This document shows, piece after piece, positions 53,939 to 63,078 of a stretch of 64,000 bases of DNA. The number at the start of each line of letters is the position of its first letter. Position 1 is the first letter of the stretch. Both the position numbers and the translations under genes were made by a program. Location: NCBI GenBank assembly GCA_004193205.1, contig RZUM01000002.1, positions 248,001-312,000 of the forward strand, given 5' to 3'. Below the pieces are notes generated by a model that saw only the letters and a program-made list of their open reading frames with translations, was not told the DNA's origin and made no database searches. Origin of the DNA: Gordonia sediminis (lineage in GTDB: Bacteria > Actinomycetota > Actinomycetes > Mycobacteriales > Mycobacteriaceae).

Positions 53939-55029
53939 CCGTCGTCGGCGCCGTCGACTGCGGAACCAATTCCATCCGTCTCCTGGTGGCCCGCGCGTCT
54001 TCCGCTGATGGGGTGGTCGGCCCTTCTGCCGCTGATCGAGGTGCGGCTGGTTCCGCTGATCGAGTAGCCGACGAGCGCAGCGAGGAGGCGTCCCTTACCG
54101 CTGATCGAGTAGCCGACGAGCGCAGCGAGGAGGCGTATCGAGATCACCTCCCGCCCCACCTCGTCGACGTCCACCGCGAGATGCGGGTCGTACGGCTCGG
54201 TCAGGGCGTGGACGCGACCGGCGAATTCGCCCCCGAGGCGATCGAGCGGACGCGGGCGGCCCTCGCCGACTACGTCGACATCATGGTGTCCGCGGGCGTC
54301 GAGCGAGTGCGGATGGTCGCGACGTCGGCGACCCGCGATGCCGCCAACCGCGACGACTTCTTCGCGATGACCGCCGAGCTACTCGGACGCGTCGTCGAGG
54401 GCGCATGCGCCGAGGTCATCACCGGCGACGAGGAGGCCCGGCTGTCGTTCCGCGGCGCCGTCGGTGAACTCGATCCGGCGAGTGGACCCTTCGTGGTGAC
54501 CGACCTCGGTGGCGGCTCGACGGAGGTTGTCGTCGGCAATGCGCAGGGCGTCACGGCCGCCCATTCGGCCGACATCGGTTGCGTCCGCCTCACCGAACGA
54601 TGCCTGCCGTCGGATCCGCCGACCACTGCCGAGATCGCGGCCGCGCACGATTTCGCCCGCACCCGACTGGCCGAGGCGTTCGCGGCGGTGCGGGTGGAGG
54701 GCGCGCGGACCTGGGTGGGTGTTGCCGGGACGATGACGACGCTGTCCGCCGTGGGCGCAGGATTGACCGATTACGATCCGGAGGTCATCCACCTGTCCCG
54801 GATCTCGCTCGATGACCTCGACGCGGTGTGCCGTCGACTCGTCGGGATGACCCGCGCGGAGCGCGCGGCGCTCGGCCCGATGCATCCGGGCCGCGTGGAC
54901 GTGATCGGCGGTGGGGCGCTGGTGACGATGGAGTTGGCGCGGGTCCTCCGGGACCGGACCGCAATCACGGAATTGGTCGTGAGTGAACACGACATCCTCG
55001 ACGGGATCGCGCTCGGTCTGCTCGACTGA
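53935..55029 (+). CDS. ppx: Exopolyphosphatase Ppx/GppA with in-frame repeat-derived insertion, 364 aa
   Basis: Ppx/GppA phosphatase of the actin-like ATPase fold; it acts on polyphosphate or pppGpp. The N-terminal phosphate loop is AVDCGTNSIRLLVA (residues 6-19). DVHREMRVVRLGQGVD follows only from residue 78, whereas homologues have just a short turn between. The second loop is VTDLGGGSTEVVVG. Residues about 21-75 are extra, and they include two copies of ADRVADERSEEA encoded by a REP-like repeat. The total of 364 residues compares with about 320 in mycobacteria. The frame remains open, so the gene looks functional. Confidence 0.9.
   Translation: MTVVGAVDCGTNSIRLLVARASSADGVVGPSAADRGAAGSADRVADERSEEASLTADRVADERSEEAYRDHLPPHLVDVHREMRVVRLGQGVDATGEFAPEAIERTRAALADYVDIMVSAGVERVRMVATSATRDAANRDDFFAMTAELLGRVVEGACAEVITGDEEARLSFRGAVGELDPASGPFVVTDLGGGSTEVVVGNAQGVTAAHSADIGCVRLTERCLPSDPPTTAEIAAAHDFARTRLAEAFAAVRVEGARTWVGVAGTMTTLSAVGAGLTDYDPEVIHLSRISLDDLDAVCRRLVGMTRAERAALGPMHPGRVDVIGGGALVTMELARVLRDRTAITELVVSEHDILDGIALGLLD
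54053..54148 (+). repeat. REP-like repeat inside the ppx coding sequence
   Basis: Two identical 38-base copies (54053-54090 and 54098-54135) lie 45 bases apart, a multiple of three. The second is followed by TATCGAGATCACC. Partial copies of CCGCTGAT(CGAG) lie at 54002-54009 and 54029-54040. The ends CCGCTGATCGAGTAGCC and GCGTATCGAGATCACC match the units at 24.1-24.5 kb. Confidence 0.9.
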
Positions 55030-55160
55030 GCCCCCGCCGCCCCGCGGGCTATCGCCCCCGCGGCCATGCACCCCGCAGGTTCCTCCCCGGACGTCGGACC
55101 ATCCCCCAGCTGCAGAGGGTGAACCACCGGAACCGTGGCGGAAGAACTGTCGGCGACCGC

Positions 55161-55676
55161 TCAGGCGGCCGCCTGCTGCTCGGCCGGCAGACGCAGCGAC
55201 AGGTTGTTGCACGCCTCGCAGACGGTCTCCGGGATGATGCCCTTGTTCTGCAGGAACCCGAAGGCGACACATCCGAGGCAGAGCCCGAAGACGCATTCGA
55301 GAGTGGCTGCGACAATGAGCAGGCCGACGACAATCTGCGCGGCGAGTCCGAGACCGAACAGCGACAGCACGAGGGCGGTGCTGCTGAAGACCAGTCCGAC
55401 CGACTGGGCGAACCGCTTCGGCGGCCCGGGCACCAGCTTGGTCTTGCGCCAGATCTTCGGGGCGATCACCCGCACCGACAGCTGCCCGAACGGCGAGAAC
55501 CGCGGCCCGGCCATCACCCGCAACAGGAATCCGACGGCGAGCATCGCGTACACGACAGGCTGGTTCACCGCGATAGCCACGATCGCGAGCACGATCACCA
55601 GGCCGGCCGTGGACCGGGCCGCGTACTCGTTGACCGGGTTGGGGAACGTCAGCGCCGACGGCAGCGAACGGGACAC
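55161..55676 (-). CDS. DUF4395 family membrane protein, 171 aa
   Basis: Predicted four-segment membrane protein of the DUF4395 family. Early NPVNEYAARSTAGL and GPRFSPFGQLSVRVIAPK are family-typical. Two Cys pairs, CLGC and CEAC, occur in the C-terminal third; such motifs suggest redox or metal function. Members often lie near thioredoxin or sulfur-transfer genes, but none is visible here. It ends with a short Ala/Gln tail. Confidence 0.85.
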   Translation of the reverse strand: MSRSLPSALTFPNPVNEYAARSTAGLVIVLAIVAIAVNQPVVYAMLAVGFLLRVMAGPRFSPFGQLSVRVIAPKIWRKTKLVPGPPKRFAQSVGLVFSSTALVLSLFGLGLAAQIVVGLLIVAATLECVFGLCLGCVAFGFLQNKGIIPETVCEACNNLSLRLPAEQQAAA

Positions 55677-55802
55677 CTGGAGACCTCCTGCAAAGACAAC
55701 CTCACAGAGGTTAGTCAGCAGGAGGCCCCACTACAAATACTTTCGCTCACGCTGATTCGAATCCGACGATGCATCCGGTGCAGGGTGCAAACCGGCGACC
55801 CT

Positions 55803-57239
55803 TCAGAGTCGTGGCAGTCCCAGTCCGTCCTGGATCTCCTCTGCGGTGAGGTGTGCGTAGTTGATGTCACATCGACCGAACGGCGGACACGGGCCGTTGT
55901 CGGTGTACTGATGCGCGAAGAAGCCCTCGGGTTTGACCTTCGGGAATCCCGGTTCGCGGCCGTAGCTCGGCGTCACGAGGTGCAGTCCCGGCGGACGAGT
56001 ACGCCACAGGTCGGCATTCGACACCGGGTTCCAGTACCCGATCACTCGGGAGTGACCGAGCCACTCTCGCGCGCGTCGTACTTCGTCGGCGACCTCGGCC
56101 GACTGGTCGCCCGTGATCGACCCATTGCCGTCCTCGACGTCGACCATGATCACCATGCGGTCGTGCGGTCCACCCCGCTCCTTGACCATGTCCATCAGCA
56201 GATCGATGTTCGCTCGACCGGGCCAGAAGTACCAGTAGACAATGAAGAACTTGAGTCTCCCGTCGTCGCAGGCCCGCGTCGCCCAGTCGTAGTTGGCGGT
56301 GAACTTCGCGTCTCGTTTGTTGCCGCTGTTGGAGCGGAACGCGAAGATCTCGTAGGGATAACTGTCGTCCACCGGTACGGGTTGGTACTGCGATACGTCG
56401 GCCCAGCGCAGCCCCGGTAATGCCGACGGCGGGAGTGGCGGGGCGACGTCCACGTGAATGGGACGCTGTCCGTCGCGGATCACGGCGTCCCACTCTTGTT
56501 CGGAGACGTATCCGGTAATCGGCCAGTTGTTGTCCTTCTGGAGCGCGGCTGCTGCGGCAGCGGTCTTCTTGTCCCAGACGCTCGTCTGCGGCAAGACGCA
56601 GGCCGCTTGCCATCGGGCCAGGCCGTCTTTCCAGGATTGCCTGTCGGTGGCAAAGCGTCCACTGATCGACTCGGCCGGTCCCTCCAACGGGCCGAAGTAG
56701 TACCCCGACGGCAGTGGAAACGTGTCGGGATCGGCGGGGGCGTAGACGCCGAGATGACCTGCCAGCAGCTTGTCGGCGAACTCGGTGAGGCGGGCGTCAC
56801 CTTCCGGGAGGTTGATCTGAGAGTGCATGGGATCCTTGCGATCCCAATCCTGTCCCCAGAACACCGTGCCCTCGAAGTCGGCCAGCATCTCGCGCACCGC
56901 CTTGATCTTTGCGGCCGGCATGTTCACCGAGGCGTCGATGGTCCACGGCAGCCGCGTCGCATTCAGGTCCACTGCGGTCCCACTGAGATGGTTGCTGTCC
57001 GGGACTGGGTTGGTCCAGCTGAATCCCCAGTAGTCGCGGGGGCGGTAGGTGTCGATCCGCCAGACACGCTGGTGCCATACGGCAGCCCACGCCACGAGGA
57101 TCGTCGAGGCGACACCGCGTCGGAGTTCGGGTCGGACATTGTCGGTGCCGGGCACGAGGTCGCGAACGATCTCGTCGTTGTCGCAAATCCGCCATCCGTT
57201 CTCGGACACGAAATTGCCTTTGTAGGTTCTGAAGCCCAT
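55803..57239 (-). CDS. Phage-type modular endolysin: M15 peptidase, PG-binding and GH25-like domains, 478 aa
   Basis: Resembles lysin A proteins of actinophages and not a housekeeping hydrolase. Domain 1 (about 1-160) is an M15/VanY-like peptidase with HLSGTAVD (His84, Asp91) and MHSQIN (His139). A peptidoglycan-binding-like repeat lies at about 195-250 (VWDKKTAAAAAALQKDNNWP). A GH25-like domain (about 270-470) has WADVSQYQPV, YWYFWPGR and IMVDVEDGNG (Asp/Glu pair). No signal peptide is present, so it needs a holin or lysis to act. No other phage gene is adjacent. ATG 57239 has AAAGGAAG 9 bases upstream. Confidence 0.82.
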   Translation of the reverse strand: MGFRTYKGNFVSENGWRICDNDEIVRDLVPGTDNVRPELRRGVASTILVAWAAVWHQRVWRIDTYRPRDYWGFSWTNPVPDSNHLSGTAVDLNATRLPWTIDASVNMPAAKIKAVREMLADFEGTVFWGQDWDRKDPMHSQINLPEGDARLTEFADKLLAGHLGVYAPADPDTFPLPSGYYFGPLEGPAESISGRFATDRQSWKDGLARWQAACVLPQTSVWDKKTAAAAAALQKDNNWPITGYVSEQEWDAVIRDGQRPIHVDVAPPLPPSALPGLRWADVSQYQPVPVDDSYPYEIFAFRSNSGNKRDAKFTANYDWATRACDDGRLKFFIVYWYFWPGRANIDLLMDMVKERGGPHDRMVIMVDVEDGNGSITGDQSAEVADEVRRAREWLGHSRVIGYWNPVSNADLWRTRPPGLHLVTPSYGREPGFPKVKPEGFFAHQYTDNGPCPPFGRCDINYAHLTAEEIQDGLGLPRL

Positions 57240-57462
57240 CGGGCCCACTTCCTTTCGATCCGAGAAATGCGGTGGTCATACACCGGAGAACGGATCGAGT
57301 ACCGCGCCCGGCCGATGACGCGATTTCATCGTGAGGCTCTGATCGCCGGGAGACACGAGTAGTCGGCTACCTCATATCGAGGTACTGAGCGGCGCTGATC
57401 CTGCGGAATCGCGCCGATCAACAGACCCCGATCCGCACGGGCAAACCTCTGGATTCAGGAAC

Positions 57463-59289
57463 TCACGCCGATTCGAATGCCGCGATCGTGGCCAGTACGG
57501 CGTCGCCGTACTGTTCGAGCTTCGCGTCACCGATGCCGGACACACTGCGCAACTGTGCGGCGCTCTCCGGGCGGCGGGTGGCGAGTTCGCGCAGCGTCGC
57601 GTCGTTGAACACCACATACGGCGGCACCCCGCGCTGCGAGGCCTCGGCCTTGCGCCAGGTGCGCAGGTGCTCGAACAAGCCGCGGTCGGCGTCGGGGAGT
57701 TCGGCGGCGGCTTTCGTCGAGCGTCCGCGGGTGGTCGGGGACCGCGCCGGATCGGTGCGCAGCATCACCGTCGTCTCACCGCGCAGCACCGGCCCACTCT
57801 TCTCGGAGAGCACCAGCACCCCGTAGTCGCCGCGGGGTTCGACGACCCCGGTGGCGACCAGCTGCCGGATCACGCTGCGCCAGGCCGCGGCGTCGAGATC
57901 GGCGCCGATGCCGTAGGTGGTCAGCCGGGTATGGCCGCGTTCGCGGATACGCGCGGTGTCGGCGCCCCGCAGGATGTCGATCAGGTGCCCCGCCCCATAG
58001 GGCGGATCGCCGAGATCACGCTGCAAACGCACCATCGTGGACAGCAGTTTCTGCGCCGGGACCGTGCCGTCCCAGGTCGCCGGCGGATCCAGGCAGGTGT
58101 CGCAGTTGCCGCAGGGCGTTGCCTCCTGGCCGAAGTACCGGAGCAACTGCACACGTCGGCAGTCGACGGTTTCGCACAGCGCGAGCATCGCGTCGAGATG
58201 TTGCTGCTGAACCCGACGATGCTGCGCGTCGCCGTCAGACTGGTCGATGAGCCGCCGCTGTTGCATCACATCGGCCAATCCGTAGGTCATCCACGCCACC
58301 GACGGCAGGCCGTCGCGTCCGGCGCGCCCGGTCTCCTGGTAGTAACCCTCGACGCTCTTGGGCAGATCGATGTGGGCGACGAAGCGCACGTCGGGTTTGT
58401 CGATGCCCATCCCGAAGGCGATGGTGGCGACCACCACCACACCGTCGGCACGCAGGAACCGTTCGAGGGTCACCTGCCGCAGACGACGGTCGAGGCCGGC
58501 GTGATACGGCATGGCGTCGATCCCGTTGGCCACCAGGAACTGCGCGGTTGTCTCCACCGATTTCCGGCTGAGCGCGTAGACGATGCCGGTCGCCGGCCTA
58601 CCCTCGACGACCCCCTCGGAGCGGATGAAGTCGAGGAGTTGTCGTCGGGGGTCGGTCTTGGTGACGATCCGGTAGGTGATGTTGGGCCGGTCGAAGTCCG
58701 CGACGAAGTGCCGGGCGCGCTGCAGGTGCAGGCGCTCGGTGATCTCGTCGTGGGTGCGCTGGGTGGCCGTGGCGGTCAGGGCGATACGCGGCACGTCGGG
58801 CCAGAGCTCCGCGAGCTCGCCGAGGGCGAGATAGTCGGGCCGGAAGTCGTGGCCCCATTGCGACACGCAGTGTGCCTCGTCGATCGCGAAGAGCGCGATC
58901 TTACCTTGGGACAACAGGTTTCGGGTCCCGGTGGTGTTCAGTCGCTCCGGCGCGACATAAAGCAGATCGAGGTTGCCCGCACGGAACGCGGACTCCACCT
59001 CGGCGCGTTCCTCGGGCATCTGGGTGGAGTTGAGGAAGGCCGCCCGGACACCGAGGTCGCGCAGCGCCGCCACCTGGTCGGCCATCAGGGCGATCAGGGG
59101 GGAGACGACCACCCCGCAGCCCTCACGAACCAGTGCGGGCACCTGATAGCAGAGGCTCTTGCCGCCGCCGGTCGGCATGAGTACGACGGCGTCGCCGCCG
59201 CCGACGACGTGGGCGACGATCTGCTCCTGGTCACCCCGGAACGACTCGTAGCCGAACGTCGACCGGAGCACCTCCCACATGTCGGACAT
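57463..59289 (-). CDS. recQ: ATP-dependent DNA helicase RecQ, 608 aa
   Basis: 3'-5' superfamily 2 helicase for recombination and fork repair. Motifs: FRGDQEQIVAHV, Walker A MPTGGGKS, DEAHCVSQWGHDFRPDY, LTATAT, and QETGRAGRDG with the arginine finger. The zinc site is CRRVQLLRYFG ... CGNCDTC. A winged-helix region and a C-terminal HRDC domain (about 530-605) follow. The full RecQ layout is present, so this is the long type. A second ATG nine bases later is possible. Confidence 0.95.
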   Translation of the reverse strand: MSDMWEVLRSTFGYESFRGDQEQIVAHVVGGGDAVVLMPTGGGKSLCYQVPALVREGCGVVVSPLIALMADQVAALRDLGVRAAFLNSTQMPEERAEVESAFRAGNLDLLYVAPERLNTTGTRNLLSQGKIALFAIDEAHCVSQWGHDFRPDYLALGELAELWPDVPRIALTATATQRTHDEITERLHLQRARHFVADFDRPNITYRIVTKTDPRRQLLDFIRSEGVVEGRPATGIVYALSRKSVETTAQFLVANGIDAMPYHAGLDRRLRQVTLERFLRADGVVVVATIAFGMGIDKPDVRFVAHIDLPKSVEGYYQETGRAGRDGLPSVAWMTYGLADVMQQRRLIDQSDGDAQHRRVQQQHLDAMLALCETVDCRRVQLLRYFGQEATPCGNCDTCLDPPATWDGTVPAQKLLSTMVRLQRDLGDPPYGAGHLIDILRGADTARIRERGHTRLTTYGIGADLDAAAWRSVIRQLVATGVVEPRGDYGVLVLSEKSGPVLRGETTVMLRTDPARSPTTRGRSTKAAAELPDADRGLFEHLRTWRKAEASQRGVPPYVVFNDATLRELATRRPESAAQLRSVSGIGDAKLEQYGDAVLATIAAFESA

Positions 59290-59315
59290 GGGCCCAACGT
59301 TACTGGCCGGGTGCG

Positions 59316-59705
59316 TCAGGTCTGTTCGCCCGGCAACTCGCCGATGTCCACAGGTTCTTCCGGGACGATGTCCGCGCTGAGCAGGGCGACCTGGTCGACG
59401 GCCGGTATCTCGCCGAGGTCGACAGGATCGCCGATATCGTCGATGTCGGGCTCGCCGTCCTCGATGAGGTCGATCTCCTCGACCTCGACGATGCCCCGCT
59501 CCTCGTCGTCGCGGGCCCGACGCGCAGCGTCACGCATCTCGATACCGTCGGTGACCAAGTCGCCGATCTCGCGCGCCACCTCGGCGACCGCGCCGGTGAT
59601 GATCATGGCGATCCGTCCCACATGAGTTGCGGTCGACTCGACCAGCTCCTGGACGAGGTCTTTGTTGCGTTCGAAGCTGTCCACCATGACTCCGTATTCT
59701 GCCAT
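59316..59705 (-). CDS. Small acidic protein of unknown function, 129 aa
   Basis: Family not recognised. The N-terminal half is predicted helical (SFERNKDLVQELVESTATHV, IGDLVTDGIEMRDAARRARDDEE). The C-terminal half is strongly acidic (VEEIDLIEDGEPDIDDIGDP) and likely disordered. It sits between the desaturase and recQ on the same strand with short gaps. This suggests cotranscription but says nothing about role. ATG 59705 is used; ATG 59687 is possible. Confidence 0.6.
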   Translation of the reverse strand: MAEYGVMVDSFERNKDLVQELVESTATHVGRIAMIITGAVAEVAREIGDLVTDGIEMRDAARRARDDEERGIVEVEEIDLIEDGEPDIDDIGDPVDLGEIPAVDQVALLSADIVPEEPVDIGELPGEQT

Positions 59706-59724
59706 CGTCAGCGGGTCCGCGCCG

Positions 59725-60930
59725 TCACGCCGCCGCCGTCTTGCGCCGTTCGACGGTCACGACGAGGTCGTCGTCGTCGCGGGTCATGAAGTTCGGCAGC
59801 GAGAGCTTGGCGATCTTCTTCCAGGTCGATCCGAGCTGATGCGACAGCGAGCCGGTGTTGTAGGGAAGGCCGTAGCGTGCGCAGATCTCGCGGACCTCGC
59901 CGGCCATCTCCGGGTAGCGGCCGGCCGGGATGTCGGGGAACAGGTGATGCTCGATCTGATGGGACAGATTGCCGCTCATGATGTGGAACAGGCGCCCGCC
60001 GGTGATGTTGGCCGATCCCAGCATCTGCCGCAGATACCATTGGCCGCGGGTCTCGTCGGCGCATTCCTCCGGTGTGAAGGTCTGTGCGCCGCTGGGGAAG
60101 TGGCCGCAGAAGATGATCGAGAAGGCCCAGACGTTGCGGACCAGGTTGGCCGTCGCGTTGCCCAGCAGGGTCGGGACGAACAGCGGTCCGGTCAGGGCCG
60201 GGAAGACGACATAGTCCTTGAGCACCTGGCGACGCGCCTTGCGCCACATGCCCTTCACGAGGCCCTTGACGTCATACCACTTACGTTTGCCGGCGATGAT
60301 GTTCTCGGTCTCGAGGTCGTGCAGCATCACACCCCACTCGAACGCGAGCATCAGTCCGGTCGCATAGGCGAGATTGCCGAGGTAGTACGGATTCCACTTC
60401 TGGTCCCGGGCCATGCGGAGGATGCCGTATCCGATGTCGCGGTCCTCGCCGAGAATGTTGGTGAACGTGTGGTGCATGTAGTTGTGGCTGTGGCGCCACT
60501 GGTCGGCCGGGCACACGTTGTCCCACTCGAACTGGCGCGAGTTGTAGGTGTCCTCGCGCATCCAGTCGTATTGGCCGTGCATCACGTTGTGCCCGATCTC
60601 CATGTTGTCGAGGATCTTCGACACCGACAGCGCGCCGACGGCGGCGAGCCACGCCGGTGGGAAGAAGCCGAGATACATCAGGCCGCGGCCGGCGATCTCG
60701 AATCCGCGCTGGGCCCGGATGATCGAGTAGAGGTAGTCGCGATCCTGCTGTCCGAGGTCGGCGACGACGCGGGCGCGAAGGGCGTCGAGGTCGCGGCCGA
60801 GCGCCTCGACCTGCTCGTAGCTCAGCGTGATGTGTTTGGGATCGGCGTCGTGCTCGACGAGTACACCGGTCAACGGTGTGGTCGTGGGGTCGGCGGGGAT
60901 GGGCAGGTTGGTGCTGGTGGTGATGGTCAT
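59725..60930 (-). CDS. Membrane acyl-CoA desaturase, DesA3-like, 401 aa
   Basis: Diiron fatty-acid desaturase making oleic acid or similar lipids. Three histidine boxes are visible: HNVMHGQ, HSHNYMHH and HQIEHH, with hydrophobic segments around residues 98-112 and 255-285. The family (linoleoyl-CoA desaturase-like) includes mycobacterial DesA3 (Rv3229c), which works with the reductase Rv3230c. Here the reductase gene lies just upstream with a two-base gap. The pair therefore forms a stearoyl-CoA Delta9-desaturase system. The TetR gene on the other side is a likely regulator. Confidence 0.92.
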   Translation of the reverse strand: MTITTSTNLPIPADPTTTPLTGVLVEHDADPKHITLSYEQVEALGRDLDALRARVVADLGQQDRDYLYSIIRAQRGFEIAGRGLMYLGFFPPAWLAAVGALSVSKILDNMEIGHNVMHGQYDWMREDTYNSRQFEWDNVCPADQWRHSHNYMHHTFTNILGEDRDIGYGILRMARDQKWNPYYLGNLAYATGLMLAFEWGVMLHDLETENIIAGKRKWYDVKGLVKGMWRKARRQVLKDYVVFPALTGPLFVPTLLGNATANLVRNVWAFSIIFCGHFPSGAQTFTPEECADETRGQWYLRQMLGSANITGGRLFHIMSGNLSHQIEHHLFPDIPAGRYPEMAGEVREICARYGLPYNTGSLSHQLGSTWKKIAKLSLPNFMTRDDDDLVVTVERRKTAAA

Positions 60931-60932
60931 GT

Positions 60933-62009
60933 CTATACCTCGATTTCCACATCGCCGACGGGAGCGTTGATACACAGCTGGATCCGCTGGTCGGCTTCGG
61001 TGTCGGTTTCGCCGGTCAGCACGTTGCGAGTGCAGCCGGATTTCTTGATGGCGGTGCAGGAGAAGCAGATCCCCATCCGGCAACCCGAATCCGGGCTCAG
61101 CCCGGCGGATTCGGCCTGGTCGAGGATGGTGCGACCGTCGTTGGTCGCGGATCGGCCGGAGCGCAGGAAGGTCAGTTCTCCGTCGACCGGGGCGTCCGGA
61201 TCGATGGTGATCGGTGTGGCGAGCGTGAACGCCTCGCTGTGTAGCGGTTGGGTCAAGCCCGCCTCGTGGTGGAACCGGGTGACGGCGTCCATCAGAGCCG
61301 TCGGACCACAGACGAACAGATGCGCGTCGTCGAGATCGGGGATGTCGGCGAGATGCGCGGCGGTGAAGTGGTCGGGGTCGTCCCCACGGGTGTAGTGCAC
61401 GCGTAGGTCGATCCTGGGATGTGCGGCGGCGAGCGCGACGAGTTCGTCGCGGTAGGCGACGTCGGCGGGCGTTCGTGCGTAGTGCACGAAGGTGATCTGT
61501 CCGGGGTAGTCTTCGGCGATAAGTGTTCTCATCATTGAGAGCACGGGTGTAACCCCACTGCCGCCACTCAAGAAGACCGCCGCCCGGGGACGTTCGGTGG
61601 GGAGCTGGAACGCGCCCATGGCCGGGCTCAGGCCCAGCACCATGCCCACCCGGGCATGCTCGCGAAGGTATGTCGAGACGACGCCGTTGTCGTGGACCGT
61701 GATGGTCAGCTCGAGGTCGCCGTCCGGGTGTGCGGCGTTGGCCGGGGAGAAGCAGCGGGTGTGCCGGACGCCGTTGATCACTACACTGAGCTGCACATAC
61801 TGTCCGGCCTCGTGTCCGGTCCACTGTCGTGTCGGCCGCAGGATGAGGCGGACGGTGCGCTCGGTCGGGTGGTCAACGACGATGACCTGCGCGCGCAGGT
61901 CGCGCCAGGTGAGCATCGGGTCGACCAGTTCGAGATAGCGATCGACGGGATGGGGGGTCAGGGCTGCCTCGACAATGGAAGTGACGAGGTCTGGTAGGCG
62001 GATGCCCAT
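60933..62009 (-). CDS. Ferredoxin-NAD(P)H oxidoreductase partner of the desaturase, 358 aa
   Basis: Flavoprotein with fused [2Fe-2S] domain that passes electrons to the desaturase (Rv3230c-like). The FAD-binding domain shows RHTRCFSPAN, the NAD(P) domain FLSGGSGVTPVLSMM and FVCGPTALMDAV, and the plant-type iron-sulfur site DSGCRMGICFSCTA ... LCINAPVG. ATG 62009 has GGAG at six bases and is preferred; ATG 62045 would add 12 residues. It heads the reductase-desaturase operon and is divergent from TetR. Confidence 0.9.
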   Translation of the reverse strand: MGIRLPDLVTSIVEAALTPHPVDRYLELVDPMLTWRDLRAQVIVVDHPTERTVRLILRPTRQWTGHEAGQYVQLSVVINGVRHTRCFSPANAAHPDGDLELTITVHDNGVVSTYLREHARVGMVLGLSPAMGAFQLPTERPRAAVFLSGGSGVTPVLSMMRTLIAEDYPGQITFVHYARTPADVAYRDELVALAAAHPRIDLRVHYTRGDDPDHFTAAHLADIPDLDDAHLFVCGPTALMDAVTRFHHEAGLTQPLHSEAFTLATPITIDPDAPVDGELTFLRSGRSATNDGRTILDQAESAGLSPDSGCRMGICFSCTAIKKSGCTRNVLTGETDTEADQRIQLCINAPVGDVEIEV

Positions 62010-62179
62010 GGGTTGCTCCGTTCGTGCGCTGGTTGGTGTCAGCATTTGAGTGAACAGATGTACACAAAAGAGTGTGACACACCGACGCGGCGCGGCGTCA
62101 AGGAAAATGTGCTGTGATGACGGTCACTGAGTTGTGGGGGCGACGGGGAGGCGGCGGCGTCATCACTGGTGGGCGCACT

Positions 62180-62192
62180 TACACTCGTTGCG
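62180..62192 (+). promoter_or_regulatory. Candidate leaderless promoter of the desaturase-linked tetR (-10 TACACT)
   Basis: TACACT at 62180-62185 is followed by six bases and then GTG 62192. There is no ribosome-binding site. Confidence 0.45.
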
Positions 62193-62875
62193 TGACCAGG
62201 TCCCGGAATCCCTCGCGTTCGCGCGCCTCGCGTGCCGCCGCGGAGTCGGAGACCCGGGCCGAACGCAAGAACCGGACGCGGCAGGCTTTGCTCGACACGA
62301 CCATGCAGCTGGTGGCCGACCGGAGTTTCGCCAGCATCAGTCTCCGGGAGGTGGCGCGTGGTGCCGGCATCGTGCCGACCGCGTTCTATCGGCATTTCGC
62401 CTCGATGGAGGACCTCGGTGTGACACTCGTCGAGGACTCGATGCGCGTTCTGCGGCGCACCCTGCGGGAAGGGCGGCGCGATCTGGCGGCCCGTCAGGCG
62501 TTGCCCACCGCGCAGAATTCACTCGCCATCCTGCTGCGCCATGTCCATGACAACGAGGCACAATTCCGGTTCCTGGTGCGCGAACAACATGGCGGCATCG
62601 CCGAGATCCGTCGCGCGATCGACACCGAATTGCGTTTGTTTTCAAAGGAACTCGCGATAGATCTATCGCGCCTTCCCGATCTTGCGCAATGGCAGCCCGA
62701 GGATCTCGAGGTGGCCGCCGAACTGATCGTGACGATCATGTTGACCGCCGTCGCCGACCTGCTCGACAACGACTATCGCGGACCCAACGTGGAGCGCGAG
62801 ATCGTCGAGCGCACCGAACGTCAGCTCGTGATGGTGTTCCTGGGTATGGGGCAGTGGCGGTCGCGGGAGGATTGA
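62192..62875 (+). CDS. TetR family regulator, divergent from the desaturase operon, 227 aa
   Basis: The DNA-binding domain (about 20-75) shows RKNRTRQALLDTTMQLVADR, FASISLREVARGAGIVPTAFYRHF and ASMEDLGVTLVED. The C-terminal domain resembles FasR/DesT-type lipid regulators (FLVREQHGGIAEIRRAI). GTG 62192 is selected because of the -10 box just before it; the open frame begins 78 bases upstream. Position suggests control of unsaturated fatty-acid synthesis, with acyl-CoA as a possible ligand. Confidence 0.88.
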   Translation: MTRSRNPSRSRASRAAAESETRAERKNRTRQALLDTTMQLVADRSFASISLREVARGAGIVPTAFYRHFASMEDLGVTLVEDSMRVLRRTLREGRRDLAARQALPTAQNSLAILLRHVHDNEAQFRFLVREQHGGIAEIRRAIDTELRLFSKELAIDLSRLPDLAQWQPEDLEVAAELIVTIMLTAVADLLDNDYRGPNVEREIVERTERQLVMVFLGMGQWRSRED

Positions 62876-63078
62876 CCGCACACCGATTCCGTCCGTCCGG
62901 AAGGCCTCACATCTGTGAGCCGCTCGGTGCCATGCGTCGATGGCGCGGCCCTGCCGTGTCGTTTTCGGCGCGCCGTGCTCCCGGGACGCGGCCGTTTACT
63001 ACAGATTCGCATCGTCGCTGGTAGCCGTCGCGCGGTCACCGTAGTCTACCTGTTGCAGAAGTGATTCAGGAGACAAAT

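Noticed and set aside
53935-55029. ppx as a pseudogene broken by repeat insertion
   Set aside because: The frame stays open through both repeat copies and all Ppx motifs downstream are intact and in frame.
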